64,000 nucleotides of DNA from Salinibacter altiplanensis (GCF_002894645.1 NZ_NCQY01000025.1:29996-93995); one strand, 5' to 3'. Counted from the stretch's first letter, positions 16,898-25,994 are shown. Translations and numbers: made by a program. The notes: generated from the sequence alone by a model not told the origin.

Positions 16898-16934
16898 ACT
16901 CATGACTCATCCCCTCATAACTCATTTGCTCATG
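16898..16934. repeat. Short ACTCAT-type intergenic repeat array
   Basis: Five units of the form (A/G/C)CTCATN at 16898, 16905, 16913, 16920 and 16928, just before the TPR lipoprotein start. Similar arrays occur at 17867-17899 and, as TCACGCAT units, near 52.8 and 55.7 kb. Confidence 0.55.
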
Positions 16935-16988
16935 CCCCACGCCACACAAACCCACAACGCAAAACCCTCAACTCAAATCTCAATTTCT

Positions 16989-17828
16989 ATGCTCAAACCC
17001 CCGACCCTCTTTCGAAAAACCCCACTCGTCCTCACCGTGTGCCTGCTGCTAATTGGTCTCGTCGCGTGCGGGACCAGCACGCCGATGGCGTCCGCCTCCG
17101 CCGGTGGAGCCCGCCTCACGACGGCAACGACTGATTCGCTCCTCCGACAGGCCAAGAGCCTCATCCGCGAGGCCACCGACAAAGGGTCCATCGACTCCTT
17201 GAAACAGGCGCGTGCCGTCGCCGAACGGGCAACAGACGACAGCGAGAACAGGGCACTCGCGCACTACTACATCGGCCTTGCCGACTTCCGAATGATCAAC
17301 CAAATCCCCGAGGACGACGAGGACCGGCGCGAGCCGGTAATCGAAGACGCCATTGGTCACCTCAAGCGCGCGACGGAAATCGATGCGACGATGGCCGACG
17401 CGTGGGCCCTGCTCTCGGGCTGCTACGGCCAAATGATGGGGATGACCCCGATGCAGGGCATGTCTCTCGGCCCGAAATCCAGCGAGGCCATGAACGAGGC
17501 GAAGGAGCGTGGCCCCGACAATCCGCGCGTATGGATCGTCGATGGCACGTCGGATTTCTACACACCCAGTATGTTTGGCGGCGACAAAGAGCAGGCCCTG
17601 AAGAAGTTCAAGAAAGCCGCCCGCCTCGCCGAGCAGGAGTCCACCGACGACCCGCTGATGCCCAGCTGGGGGCACGCCGAGGCCTACGCCTGGATCGGCA
17701 TTGTCCACATGGACGCCGAGCGGTACGATCAGGCTCGCAGCGCCTTTGAGAGGGCCCTCGACCTCAATCCCGATTACGGCTGGGTAAAGCAGATTCTCTT
17801 GCCGAAGGCCAAAGAGAAGCAGAGCTGA
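16989..17828 (+). CDS. TPR-repeat lipoprotein
   Basis: 279 residues. The N-terminus is a lipoprotein signal with lipobox GLVAC near residue 27, so the protein is probably anchored in the outer or inner membrane. The mature part has tetratricopeptide-like helices: one around 75-130 (ALAHYYIGLADFRM, then IGHLKRATEIDATMADAWALL) and a clear unit near the C-terminus (AEAYAWIGIVHMDAERYDQ, followed by ARSAFERALDLNPDYGW). The frame is open upstream to 16902, but that part encodes the ACTCAT repeat, so the ATG at 16989 before the signal peptide is preferred. It follows the TonB receptor and may assist it; no direct evidence. Confidence 0.85.
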   Translation: MLKPPTLFRKTPLVLTVCLLLIGLVACGTSTPMASASAGGARLTTATTDSLLRQAKSLIREATDKGSIDSLKQARAVAERATDDSENRALAHYYIGLADFRMINQIPEDDEDRREPVIEDAIGHLKRATEIDATMADAWALLSGCYGQMMGMTPMQGMSLGPKSSEAMNEAKERGPDNPRVWIVDGTSDFYTPSMFGGDKEQALKKFKKAARLAEQESTDDPLMPSWGHAEAYAWIGIVHMDAERYDQARSAFERALDLNPDYGWVKQILLPKAKEKQS

Positions 17829-17866
17829 CAGCCCGCCTCTACGACCACAGATGCGCAGCAGAACGT

Positions 17867-17899
17867 CCTCATCAGTCATTCACTCATTGACTCATGACC
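17867..17899. repeat. Short ACTCAT-type intergenic repeat array
   Basis: Units CTCATCA, GTCATTC, ACTCATTG and ACTCATGA in tandem, followed by two looser ACTCGTG units to about 17926. It lies between the TPR lipoprotein and the ABC operon, same family as 16898-16934. Confidence 0.5.
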
Positions 17900-17984
17900 C
17901 GCCTACTCGTGCCTGCACACTCGTGACCCGGCTCCCTGGGGAGATCCCGATCCCATCCGTTTCTGCCAATCCGCCCCCCGACCC

Positions 17985-18926
17985 ATGTCGTCTGCCCTTT
18001 CCTTCCAGTCCCTCCGCAAAACGTACGGCGCAACGGTCGCCGTCGACGATCTGTCCCTGACGGTCGAAGAAGGGGAAATCTTCGGCCTCATCGGCCCGAA
18101 CGGCGCGGGCAAAACCACGGCCGTCGAGTGCGCGCTAGGCCTTCGACAGCCGGACGCGGGCACCGTGCGCGTGCTCGGCATGGATCCACAGGAGGCATCG
18201 TCCCAGGCGTTCTACCAACGAGTGGGGACTCAGCTCCAGGAGTCGGCCCTCCCCGACCGGATCACCGTCCGCGAGACCATCAACCTGTTCGCGTCTTTCT
18301 ATCCCTCGACTGCGGACTCGGAGGCCCTCCTCGACCGATGGGGCCTCGCCGACAAACAACACGCCTCGTTCGCCTCATTGTCGGGTGGACAGAAGCAGCG
18401 CCTGTTTGTCGTCCTCGCGCTCGTGCACGACCCAGACCTTGTCGTCCTCGATGAAATCTCGACGGGGCTCGACCCCGACGCCCGTCATCAGGTTCGAAAT
18501 CGTCTCCGCGAGGTGCGGGCCAACGGGACGACCGTTGTACTGGTGACCCACTTCATGGACGAGGCGCAGGCCCTCTGCGACCGGGTGGCCCTGATGAATC
18601 AGGGGCGCTGCGTGGCACTCGATGCGCCCTCGGCCCTCATCGATGAGCTCGACGCTTCGTATCGTGTCTGGTTCGACGCTCCGTCCGATTTCGACCTCGA
18701 TCCCCTGCGTACGGCGGACGACATACAGAGCGTGGAGCTCGTGGACGGCCACGTGCAGGCCCGGGGCGGGGATGACCTCCTAACGGCCGTCGTGCACCGT
18801 CTCGCCGACGCGAACGTCTCCCCAAACGACCTGCACGCCGAGCGCGCCACCCTGGAAGACGTTTTCCTGACCCTCACTGACGACTCGCAGCTTCCCACAT
18901 CCTCTTCCCCCGACCTTCGGGACTAG
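17985..18926 (+). CDS. ABC transporter ATP-binding protein
   Basis: 313-residue ATPase of an ABC-2 type exporter. Walker A GPNGAGKTTAVE near residue 37, Q-loop GTQLQESALPD, signature LSGGQKQRLFVVLAL near 130, Walker B LVVLDEISTGLDPDAR near 150, H-loop VTHFMDEAQ near 185. The C-terminal 90 residues form the extension usual in drug- and lantibiotic-type exporters. First gene of a four-gene + strand operon with the permease, a LytS-like kinase and a LytTR regulator. The start ATG gives a normal family N-terminus. Confidence 0.93.
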   Translation: MSSALSFQSLRKTYGATVAVDDLSLTVEEGEIFGLIGPNGAGKTTAVECALGLRQPDAGTVRVLGMDPQEASSQAFYQRVGTQLQESALPDRITVRETINLFASFYPSTADSEALLDRWGLADKQHASFASLSGGQKQRLFVVLALVHDPDLVVLDEISTGLDPDARHQVRNRLREVRANGTTVVLVTHFMDEAQALCDRVALMNQGRCVALDAPSALIDELDASYRVWFDAPSDFDLDPLRTADDIQSVELVDGHVQARGGDDLLTAVVHRLADANVSPNDLHAERATLEDVFLTLTDDSQLPTSSSPDLRD

Positions 18927-18979
18927 CGGCTCCCATCCCCCCGTATTCTCCGTCTCGTCCAACCGATCCGTCCAAGCCG

Positions 18980-19714
18980 ATGAAGGCCTTCCTCACGCTC
19001 ACCTGGACCGAATCGAAGCTCTTCCTGCGGGAACCGGCCGCGACCTTCTTTACGCTGGGCTTTCCCCTTCTGCTTCTCTTCGCCTTTGGGACCATCTTCG
19101 GCAACGGCCCGGCCTCCGCCCCCGGCAACGTCGGCTATACCACGCGCGCCCTTCCCGGCTACGTGGCCCTCACGATTGGGGCCCTCAGCTTGTTGAGCCT
19201 GCCCATCACGCTGGCGACGCAGCGCGACCAGGGCATTCTGCGACGGTTCCGCGTCACGCCCCTCCGCCCCACGACGGTGCTGGGCACGCAAGCGGCCGTG
19301 AACCTCTTCATGTTGGTCGTGAGCACCGTTCTTCTTCTCGTCGCGGCACTCACGTACGACGTGCCCCTGCCCTCTTCCGTCCTGCTAGCGACCGGTGCAC
19401 TGCTGTTCACCGGAACCGCCTTCTTGAGCCTCGGCTTCCTGCTCGGGGCCCTGATGCCCACGGCCCGCGCGGCGCAGTCCGTTGGGATGGCCCTCTTCTT
19501 TCCCATGCTGTTCCTCTCGGGGGCGGCGATCCCGCAGTTTCTCTTCCCCGACTGGCTGACAACCGCGAGCCTCGCCCTGCCCCTCACCCACGTCACCCGC
19601 CTCCTGCAGGACGCCTGGCTGCACGGCCAGTGGAACGGAACGGCCGCGCTCGTGCTTGCAGGAACGGGCCTTACAAGTACCGTCGTGGCGGCGTGGGCCT
19701 TCCAGTGGTCGTAG
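18980..19714 (+). CDS. ABC-2 type transporter permease
   Basis: 244-residue inner-membrane permease with about six membrane helices. Features of the ABC-2 family: an N-terminal cytoplasmic stretch LTLTWTESKLFLREP, a large loop before TM2, and the conserved amphipathic region SLPITLATQRDQGILRRFRVTPL preceding TM3 (split here by description only). The FPMLFLSGAAIPQFLFP segment matches the family's signature near TM5. It starts 54 bases after the ATPase gene and precedes a histidine kinase, as in exporters controlled by a dedicated two-component system. The exported substrate is unknown. Confidence 0.9.
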   Translation: MKAFLTLTWTESKLFLREPAATFFTLGFPLLLLFAFGTIFGNGPASAPGNVGYTTRALPGYVALTIGALSLLSLPITLATQRDQGILRRFRVTPLRPTTVLGTQAAVNLFMLVVSTVLLLVAALTYDVPLPSSVLLATGALLFTGTAFLSLGFLLGALMPTARAAQSVGMALFFPMLFLSGAAIPQFLFPDWLTTASLALPLTHVTRLLQDAWLHGQWNGTAALVLAGTGLTSTVVAAWAFQWS

Positions 19715-19757
19715 TGCATCTCGACGAAACGATTCCTTCCCAACACACCGAGCAGAC

Positions 19758-20894
19758 ATGTCGTCGGTGCCCTCCTCAACCGACCTCGATGCCTCCCCGG
19801 AGGACATCGTCCCCCAAGCTCCACCCAAGCCACGCATCACCTGGACGGGGATCGGACTGGCCGCGGCGGGCTGGACGCTCTATGCGTTCCTCTATGCGTT
19901 TTTCATCGCCCGGCAGGAGCCCAACGCCCCCTTCGTTGGTCTTCTTGCCGGGCAGCTTACGTTCGTCCTCGTGCTCGGCCTCTACAGCGTACCGGTCTGG
20001 TGGATCACGGTGCGCGAGATGGATCGCACGCACTGGGGGGGGACACTCGGCGTGCACCTGATCCTCGGTCCTCTCTACGCCTGGGGCGGCCTCGAGTCGT
20101 ACCTGTTTGTTGTTCGGGCCGTGTTTGCCCCCAGCATCGCGGCGGAGATTGAGGCCCAGTACCAATGGATCCTGTTCGCCAACCTTACGGTCTACGCCAT
20201 CCAGTTTGCCCTCTACCACCTGGTCCGCAACGTCCAGCGCCTCCGGCAGAAGGAGCGGCAGGCCACCGAGCTTTTGGCCATGGCCCGCGAGCAACAGTTC
20301 GCCGCCCTCAAGGCCCAGGTCAATCCGCACTTCTTGTTCAACACCCTGAACTCAATCAGCGCAACGCTCCGCCGGGATCCGGAACAGGCCCGAGAAATGA
20401 TCGCGAGGCTCTCCGACATGATGCGGTACGCCCTTGAGGGCCCGGACCGCGAAGTCGTTCCGCTGCGGGACGAGATCGACTTCACCCGCCGGTACCTCGA
20501 CCTGGAACGGCACCGCTTTTCGGATCGGCTGGAGGCCCAGGTGAACGTGAACGCCGACGAGGACGCGCTGGGCACGCCGGTGCCGCCGATGGTGCTGCAG
20601 CCCCTCGTGGAAAATGCGCTCCGCCACGGCATTGCCCCAAGCGAGGACGGCGGCTCCGTGACGGTCGAGGTGACTGCCGAGAACGACGAACTCGACGTGC
20701 ACGTGGAGGACACCGGCGTGGGCCCCAACGCCGACGACCCGCTTTCGGGCTCGACGGAGGGCACCGGCCTCGCCACCACGAGCACGCGCCTGGAACGCAC
20801 CTACGGCCCCGACGCTGCCCTCCACACCGCCGAAAACAATCCCACCGGCTTTAAAGTCTGGTTCTCCATCCCCAAAGACGGCACCGACGCCTGA
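19758..20894 (+). CDS. LytS/YesM-type sensor histidine kinase
   Basis: 378 residues. The N-terminal half has about four membrane helices between residues 35 and 160. A coiled linker (RLRQKERQATELLAMAREQQ) leads to the His_kinase domain with QVNPHFLFNTLNSISATLRR near 195, where the histidine is the phospho-acceptor. The HATPase has VLQPLVENALRHGIAP, DTGVGPNADD and GTGLATTSTRLE. The frame opens upstream inside the permease gene; the ATG at 19758 (MSSVPSSTDLDAS) is the natural start, 43 bases after the permease stop. Partner of the LytTR regulator downstream. Confidence 0.9.
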   Translation: MSSVPSSTDLDASPEDIVPQAPPKPRITWTGIGLAAAGWTLYAFLYAFFIARQEPNAPFVGLLAGQLTFVLVLGLYSVPVWWITVREMDRTHWGGTLGVHLILGPLYAWGGLESYLFVVRAVFAPSIAAEIEAQYQWILFANLTVYAIQFALYHLVRNVQRLRQKERQATELLAMAREQQFAALKAQVNPHFLFNTLNSISATLRRDPEQAREMIARLSDMMRYALEGPDREVVPLRDEIDFTRRYLDLERHRFSDRLEAQVNVNADEDALGTPVPPMVLQPLVENALRHGIAPSEDGGSVTVEVTAENDELDVHVEDTGVGPNADDPLSGSTEGTGLATTSTRLERTYGPDAALHTAENNPTGFKVWFSIPKDGTDA

Positions 20895-20944
20895 CGGCCT
20901 CTCTGCACTGCCCCTTCCCTCTTTCCAACCTTCATTCCCTACCT

Positions 20945-21691
20945 GTGCAAGCCCTCATCGTCGACGACGAGCCGCCCGCCCGCACCCTGATCCAGGAATA
21001 CCTGGAGGACGTGGACCGCATCGAGGCGATTGGCGAGTGCGGAAACGGACGCGAGGCCATAGAGGCCATCAACGAGACGGCCCCCGATCTCGTCTTCCTC
21101 GACGTGCAGATGCCCGGCCTCGACGGCTTCGACGTGCTGGAGCGGATCGACACACTGCCGGACATCATCTTCTCCACCGCCTACGACGAGTACGCAATTG
21201 CGGCCTTCGAGGCGGGAGCGGTCGACTATCTCTTGAAGCCGTACACCAGGGCCCGCTTCCAGACCGCCGTGGAGCGGGCGCTGGAGCGCCACGATCGGGG
21301 CGACGACGCGTATGCCGACCAGTTGGCGGCGCTGCTGCAGGAGGCCAGGACCGACGCCGAGGAATCGCCCGAACGGCTGTACGTGCGCCACGGCGACAAA
21401 ATCATCCCCGTCGACCCCGACAATATTCGGTGGATCGAAGCGGCGGGCGACTACTCGAAGCTCCACACCGACGAGGCGACCTACCTGTCGTCGATGGGCA
21501 TCGGCGAGTTGGACGACCGCCTTGCCTCGGCGCAGTTCATGCGGGTCCATCGCTCTCACATTCTCGCCTTCCCGGCCATCGACCACCTCTACAGCGACGG
21601 CTCGGGCGGGTACAAGGCCGTGCTCGACGACGGCACCACCGTCCGCGTGAGCCGCTCCTACGCCTCCGCGATCCGCGACCGGCTCGTGTAA
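20945..21691 (+). CDS. LytTR family response regulator
   Basis: 248-residue two-component regulator. The receiver domain covers residues 1-120: acidic pocket VDDEPP at 6-11, phospho-acceptor in DLVFLDVQMPGLDG near residue 54, lysine in LLKPY near 100. The LytTR DNA-binding domain spans about 140-245 (YVRHGDKIIPVDPDNIRWIEA... FMRVHRSHILA). It begins with a GTG at 20945, 50 bases after the kinase. It probably controls the upstream exporter operon, as is common for LytS/LytTR pairs encoded with ABC-2 exporters. Confidence 0.92.
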   Translation: MQALIVDDEPPARTLIQEYLEDVDRIEAIGECGNGREAIEAINETAPDLVFLDVQMPGLDGFDVLERIDTLPDIIFSTAYDEYAIAAFEAGAVDYLLKPYTRARFQTAVERALERHDRGDDAYADQLAALLQEARTDAEESPERLYVRHGDKIIPVDPDNIRWIEAAGDYSKLHTDEATYLSSMGIGELDDRLASAQFMRVHRSHILAFPAIDHLYSDGSGGYKAVLDDGTTVRVSRSYASAIRDRLV

Positions 21692-21705
21692 GCCACAGAG
21701 TCGGT

Positions 21706-22200
21706 CTACGCCGAGGCCTCTTCGGCCTCCGTCATGTCTTTGACGAACGGCGTTAGGCGCACGTCCGGCACTTCGCTCAGCGTCGTCTGCTGAAAGGTCG
21801 TCTTCATACGGTCACGCTCCTCGGTCCAGTGCTCGTGGAGGGGACACGGCTCGGCCTCCCCACAGCCCGGCAGGCCCAGCACGCACTCCTCAAACAGGTC
21901 GGCCCCGTCGATCGCGACGACAATCTCGTAGAGGCCAATGGCCTCCGGAGCACGAGTCAGCGCAACCCCGCCGCCCGGTCCCCGCTTCGACGTCAGAAGT
22001 CCCGCGTCGTTGAGCTGTTGAAATACCTTTGTCAGAAACGAGAAGCCAATCTCCAGGTCGTCGCTAACGGTTTGAATCGAAACATACTCACGGGTGGGGG
22101 CGGAGCCGTCGTCTTCCCCTTCCGACCCCTCATCATTCTCGAGGGTCCCCAAGTACAGCATTGCGCGCAGTCCGTACTCGCAGCTTTTTGAAAGCAGCAT
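21706..22200 (-). CDS. Rrf2 family transcriptional regulator with Fe-S type cysteines
   Basis: 164-residue winged-helix regulator of the Rrf2 family (IscR, NsrR, RirA relatives). The N-terminus LLSKSCEYGLRAMLYLG is the family hallmark. The wing is LLTSKRGPGGGVALTRAPE. Three cysteines at C106, C113 and C119 (ECVLGLPGCGEAEPCPLH) lie where these proteins hold an Fe-S cluster. An unusual acidic insert (about residues 21-36) follows helix 1. ATG at 22200 chosen because the upstream in-frame 40 residues are non-conserved. Encoded 116 bases after a nitronate-monooxygenase-like gene and near hemN and the Fe-S repair gene, so control of Fe-S or NO stress genes is likely. Confidence 0.88.
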   Translation of the reverse strand: MLLSKSCEYGLRAMLYLGTLENDEGSEGEDDGSAPTREYVSIQTVSDDLEIGFSFLTKVFQQLNDAGLLTSKRGPGGGVALTRAPEAIGLYEIVVAIDGADLFEECVLGLPGCGEAEPCPLHEHWTEERDRMKTTFQQTTLSEVPDVRLTPFVKDMTEAEEASA

Positions 22201-22316
22201 CTGGGGGTTGGGGACGTGAACGGAATGCGGTGGGGGGATGGCAGAGCGTCTGCACGACGTGGTGTGCACCGGTCCATTCTGCCAGCGTTCCCCACTCGCC
22301 CCTCGGGTCCGCCGCC

Positions 22317-23810
22317 TCAATCTGCCGATTGTGGCTGACGGGACGAGCTGGACACGTGGGGATCCCGGACGCCCCGATACAAATAGTCAAGCACGTCGTC
22401 CGCGTCGTACTGCGGATCCTCCGCCGAGCCGAGCGGCAGGTCTTCGAGCGCGTCCCCCCCGGTAAAGAGGAACGGCTCGGTGCGGTCTCCTCGCTGCTGC
22501 CCACACCCAATGTTGGCCATCAGCGCGTTGCAGAGGCAGGCCCGCCCCTCTGTCTCGTCCCGGTCGCCCCCGCGACTGACGTAGGTCTTGACGGGCTCCG
22601 CCGGACATCGGCCCATCAGGCGCCCCTCCTCGTCGAGGTACGGCTCGCGCAGGTAGCCGAGGTCGCAGACACGAGCGCGCCGGTCGTACACCTCCGCGTC
22701 GGCCAGCGTGCCGTCGACGGTGAGCACCTTGAACGGGAAGCCCGTGGATGAGACGCGCCCCTCGGTGCTGACCTCAATCTCTCCGTTGTGCAGCCCCCGA
22801 ATGAGGCGACGTGTGGTGCTGGGCGGGTAGCCCGACTCCTTCGCCAGGGAGAAGAGCGACCCCACCTGGATGCCGGCGGCCCCGGCCTCGTGGGCGGCCC
22901 GAAGGCCCTCGGGCGAGCCGTGCCCCCCCGCCAGGTAGAACGGCTTGCCAAGGGCCCGAATGGCCTCCAGGTCCGCCTCGTCGCGCTCATCGTACAGCGG
23001 CGTGCCATCGGCCGCGTAGTTTTTGTTGCGGGGCGGGGCATTGTGCCCCCCTGCAACGGGGCCCTCCACCACCCAGCCGTCCACGTGCTCGTCCGGCAGC
23101 TTGGCGTCCATAATGCGGGCCAGCGCGTCCGACGAGACGATGGGCAAAAACAATGGCCGGTCGAGGGCGGGCGGCGCATCGAGCACATCGGCCGGGTCGA
23201 ACCGGTACGCGTAGGAGTCGTCAGGGTCCGGGGCCTGACTGGTGTCCACGTCCAGCCGCAGGGCGGCCGGCTCACCCGCCGCCAGCTTCGGAATCTGGCG
23301 GGCCTCCTCCAGCGGAATGCCGGCCCCGATGGAGACAATGTCGATGTCGGCCAGCAGTGCGCCGTAGATGCAGGGCAGCGTGTAGCGCTTCAGCTTCGCC
23401 AGCAGATTCATCCCGATCGTTCCCTCGTGGCCCTTTTTCGCGAGCCGCACCTCCGTGTAAGTGGCCGCCGCGAGGATGCGCTGCGACCGGACCGACGGCT
23501 CGAACGGATGCATGTTCAACAGGTCGTAGGGCTCGTCCGCCGGCATCCCGTCCGGCCGGTAGAACCGATCGACCAGGTGGCCGGCGATCCCTTTGTCGGG
23601 GTAGTCGGCAAGCACGGTGCACCGGTCGTGGGGGTCGCCCTCCTGGAGCTCACGCACGACCACGCTGTCGATGCCGGTCCCGGACACAATGCCAATTTCG
23701 CCGCGCTGAGCCACACGACGGGCCAGGGACCAACTCGACACCCCGATGCCCATGCCGCCCTGAATAATGTTGGGCGCAGTGGACGGGGCAGGTGAGGAAG
23801 GAAGGGCCAT
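22317..23810 (-). CDS. Nitronate monooxygenase / NAD(P)H-dependent flavin oxidoreductase family protein
   Basis: 497-residue FMN-binding TIM-barrel protein of the 2-nitropropane dioxygenase family (COG2070 type). Motifs: IIQGGMGIGVSSWSLARRVA at residues 15-34, GTIGMNLLAKL near 130, DIVSIGAGIP near 155, VVEGPVAGGHNAPP near 250, GGHGSPEGLRAAHEAGAAGIQVGS near 297 (phosphate-binding region; quoted in parts elsewhere). It is longer than classic nitronate monooxygenases (about 350), with a C-terminal cysteine-bearing extension (RACLCNALMANIGCGQQR) reminiscent of PfaD-like members. True substrate unknown. Cotranscription with hemN and the Rrf2 gene is plausible. Confidence 0.8.
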   Translation of the reverse strand: MALPSSPAPSTAPNIIQGGMGIGVSSWSLARRVAQRGEIGIVSGTGIDSVVVRELQEGDPHDRCTVLADYPDKGIAGHLVDRFYRPDGMPADEPYDLLNMHPFEPSVRSQRILAAATYTEVRLAKKGHEGTIGMNLLAKLKRYTLPCIYGALLADIDIVSIGAGIPLEEARQIPKLAAGEPAALRLDVDTSQAPDPDDSYAYRFDPADVLDAPPALDRPLFLPIVSSDALARIMDAKLPDEHVDGWVVEGPVAGGHNAPPRNKNYAADGTPLYDERDEADLEAIRALGKPFYLAGGHGSPEGLRAAHEAGAAGIQVGSLFSLAKESGYPPSTTRRLIRGLHNGEIEVSTEGRVSSTGFPFKVLTVDGTLADAEVYDRRARVCDLGYLREPYLDEEGRLMGRCPAEPVKTYVSRGGDRDETEGRACLCNALMANIGCGQQRGDRTEPFLFTGGDALEDLPLGSAEDPQYDADDVLDYLYRGVRDPHVSSSSRQPQSAD

Positions 23811-23858
23811 TGGGAATCAGGTCAAGGTGAAAGATCGAGACGAAACGGGACTGGGGCG

Positions 23859-25241
23859 TCAAACGCTCTCGGAATAGGCCGGCTGCGCGTCGGGGGAGGC
23901 GTTGTGCAGATGCCCATCGAAGGCCGCGGCCACGTTCCGGACCAGCAGACGCCCCGGCGGGCGCACAGCGATGGCCTCCGGATCCACCACAACGAGCCCG
24001 TCCTGCGCCATTGGCCGCAGGCGGTCGAGGGCGTCGCTGAAGTGCGCGTCAAAGTCGACGTTAAACCGCGCCTCAACCGCCGCCTTCTGCACCTCGGCGT
24101 TGCACATGAGCTCCATGATGACGTGGCGCCGCAGCCGATCCTCCTGGGTCGGTCGATATCCCCGGTAGACGGGTAGTCTGTCCTGGTCGATCTGGTCGTA
24201 GTACGTGCGCAGGGTCTTCGTATTCTGGGCGTAGAGCCCCGAGAGCTGATGAATGCCGGAAAGGCCGAAGGCGTAGACGTCGGCCCCCGCGCGGGTCGAA
24301 TAGCCCTGAAAATTCCGACGGAGCGTGCCGTTCTGCTGCGCACAGGCCAGCTCGTCGTCCGGCTTCGCGAAGTGGTCCAGTCCAATGAACTGGTAGCTGG
24401 CCTCCGCGGTAAGGGTCTCCAAGGCCCGTTTAAAGAGCCGAAGCCGCATTTCTGGCGCTGGCAGCGCCTCCTCCGAGATGAGGCGCTGGTGCGCCAGGAC
24501 GGACGGGACGTGGGCGTAGCTGTAGAGCGCAATCCGGGCCGGGTCGAGATCGACGACCCCATCAAGCGTCGCCCCCATCGTTTCGAGAGTCTGGTGGGGC
24601 AGGCCGTAGACGAGGTCGAGGTTGATGCTGTCGATGCCGTGGCCCCGCGCCCACCGCACGGCGGTTCGCGTAAGCCGCTCCGGCTGCACCCGATTGATGG
24701 CCTCCTGCACTGTGCGGTCGAACGACTGCACCCCGAGGCTCAGGCGATTCACTCCGATCTCGCGGGCCGCGGCGATGTGGCTTTCTGTGAGCCCACGGGG
24801 ATCGGCCTCGATGCTGATCTCGGCGTCGGGCGCCACCCGGAAGCGATCGCGAAGGTGCCCCCCCAGCTTCCGAATCTGCTCCGGAGAAAGCAGGGTGGGC
24901 GTGCCGCCGCCCCAGTGCACCTGGGTCACCGGCCGGTCCGACGACAGCAGGGGGACCAGCAGGTCAATCTCGCGCTTCAGGTAGCGAAGGTACTTCGCGA
25001 TCCGCGCCGGGTCGTGCGTCACCTTCATGTGACAGCCGCAGTAGTAGCAGAGCTGCCGGCAGAAGGGCAGGTGCAGGTACAGCGAAAGCGGCGCTTCGGG
25101 CGACGAGGCATTCTCGCGAACGACCTCTGCCTGGAAGGCCTCGCGCCCCACTGCCTCCTCGAAGTGGGGGGCGGTCGGGTAGCTCGTGTAGCGGGGAAGC
25201 GACTGGTTGTACTGGCGAAGGAGATCGAGGTCAACATCCAT
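23859..25241 (-). CDS. hemN: Oxygen-independent coproporphyrinogen III oxidase HemN
   Basis: Radical SAM enzyme of heme biosynthesis, converting coproporphyrinogen III to protoporphyrinogen IX without oxygen. 460 residues, full HemN length. Signatures: RYTSYPTAPHF at 17-27, the cluster motif FCRQLCYYCGCHMKV near residue 60 (C-x3-C-x2-C-x-C), WGGGTPTLLSPEQI near 110, and the C-terminal HemN domain with GYRPTQEDRLRRHVI near 375. Same strand as the Fe-S repair gene just upstream (48 bases) and the NMO-like gene downstream (48 bases), suggesting one transcript. Confidence 0.95.
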   Translation of the reverse strand: MDVDLDLLRQYNQSLPRYTSYPTAPHFEEAVGREAFQAEVVRENASSPEAPLSLYLHLPFCRQLCYYCGCHMKVTHDPARIAKYLRYLKREIDLLVPLLSSDRPVTQVHWGGGTPTLLSPEQIRKLGGHLRDRFRVAPDAEISIEADPRGLTESHIAAAREIGVNRLSLGVQSFDRTVQEAINRVQPERLTRTAVRWARGHGIDSINLDLVYGLPHQTLETMGATLDGVVDLDPARIALYSYAHVPSVLAHQRLISEEALPAPEMRLRLFKRALETLTAEASYQFIGLDHFAKPDDELACAQQNGTLRRNFQGYSTRAGADVYAFGLSGIHQLSGLYAQNTKTLRTYYDQIDQDRLPVYRGYRPTQEDRLRRHVIMELMCNAEVQKAAVEARFNVDFDAHFSDALDRLRPMAQDGLVVVDPEAIAVRPPGRLLVRNVAAAFDGHLHNASPDAQPAYSESV

Positions 25242-25289
25242 GTCAGGGCTTGGCGGTCTGCGAGGGCGGGGCGGATACGCCGCGGGCAG

Positions 25290-25994
25290 CTAGAGGAGCG
25301 ATTCGGCACGAGGGAAGAGGATGTAGAGCTCCTCATGGAGGTGACGACGCAGGTCCATCTCCAATTCATGGAGTCGACCCATCACGTCTCGAAGAACTTG
25401 GCCCGCCTCGTCCGGCGCCTGGTACCCATTCGTCAGCGCCCGGAGACGCTCCAGCTTCGTCTTCGTGTCATCGTGCTGATCTGTGATGCGGCAAAGTGTG
25501 TCCTGGCTCGGCGTCGACCCGTCGGGCAGCACGCGCCCTGCGGCCACGGTCCGGATGGCGGGAAACACGTATTCCTCCTCCCGCCGGAGGCCCTCCAGCA
25601 GGGTCGACTTCAACGTCTGGAAGGCCTCACGGACCTGCCCGACCCACCGCGAGGTCTCCGCGTCCGAATTCCGACTCGCCCTCTCCAGGCGTTTTGTGAG
25701 ACGGGGCAGGGCGCGCCGCAGATAGTCGTGATGAGTGGACTGGATGTGGTCGATCAGGACCGGCAGGGATACAGACAGCCACTCAGGACTGTCCTCGGGA
25801 GGCACGGTCTCGACCGCCACGTCGAGCATCCGGGCGACCGTCTCGGGGTCGAGTCCATTCGCTTCGCAGGCCTCCGCGAGGGAGCACTCCCCCTCCCGGC
25901 GACAGTCAATGCCGAGTCGGTCGAGAATGCGAGCACGAGTGGGCCGTTCGTCTATGAGGTCGACGAGAGGCGTGTCGGGGGAGAGAGCAGGCAT
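25290..25994 (-). CDS. ric: Iron-sulfur cluster repair di-iron protein (RIC/ScdA/YtfE type)
   Basis: 234 residues. The N-terminal DUF542-like domain (about 1-60) has GIDCRREGECSLAEAC. The hemerythrin-like four-helix domain (about 75-230) offers the di-iron ligands in STHHDYLRRALP, RREEEYVFPAI, TDQHDDTKTKLE and RHLHEELYILFPR. The family repairs Fe-S clusters damaged by NO or oxidants. The upstream ATG at 26024 adds only ten hydrophobic residues; the ATG at 25994 (MPALSPDTPL) is preferred. It heads the minus-strand group with hemN, an NMO-like gene and an Fe-S Rrf2 regulator. Confidence 0.92.
   Translation of the reverse strand: MPALSPDTPLVDLIDERPTRARILDRLGIDCRREGECSLAEACEANGLDPETVARMLDVAVETVPPEDSPEWLSVSLPVLIDHIQSTHHDYLRRALPRLTKRLERASRNSDAETSRWVGQVREAFQTLKSTLLEGLRREEEYVFPAIRTVAAGRVLPDGSTPSQDTLCRITDQHDDTKTKLERLRALTNGYQAPDEAGQVLRDVMGRLHELEMDLRRHLHEELYILFPRAESLL

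Noticed and set aside
15286..16899. 537-codon minus-strand frame opposite the TonB receptor
   Set aside because: The product lacks family features, while the + strand has signal peptide, plug and barrel.
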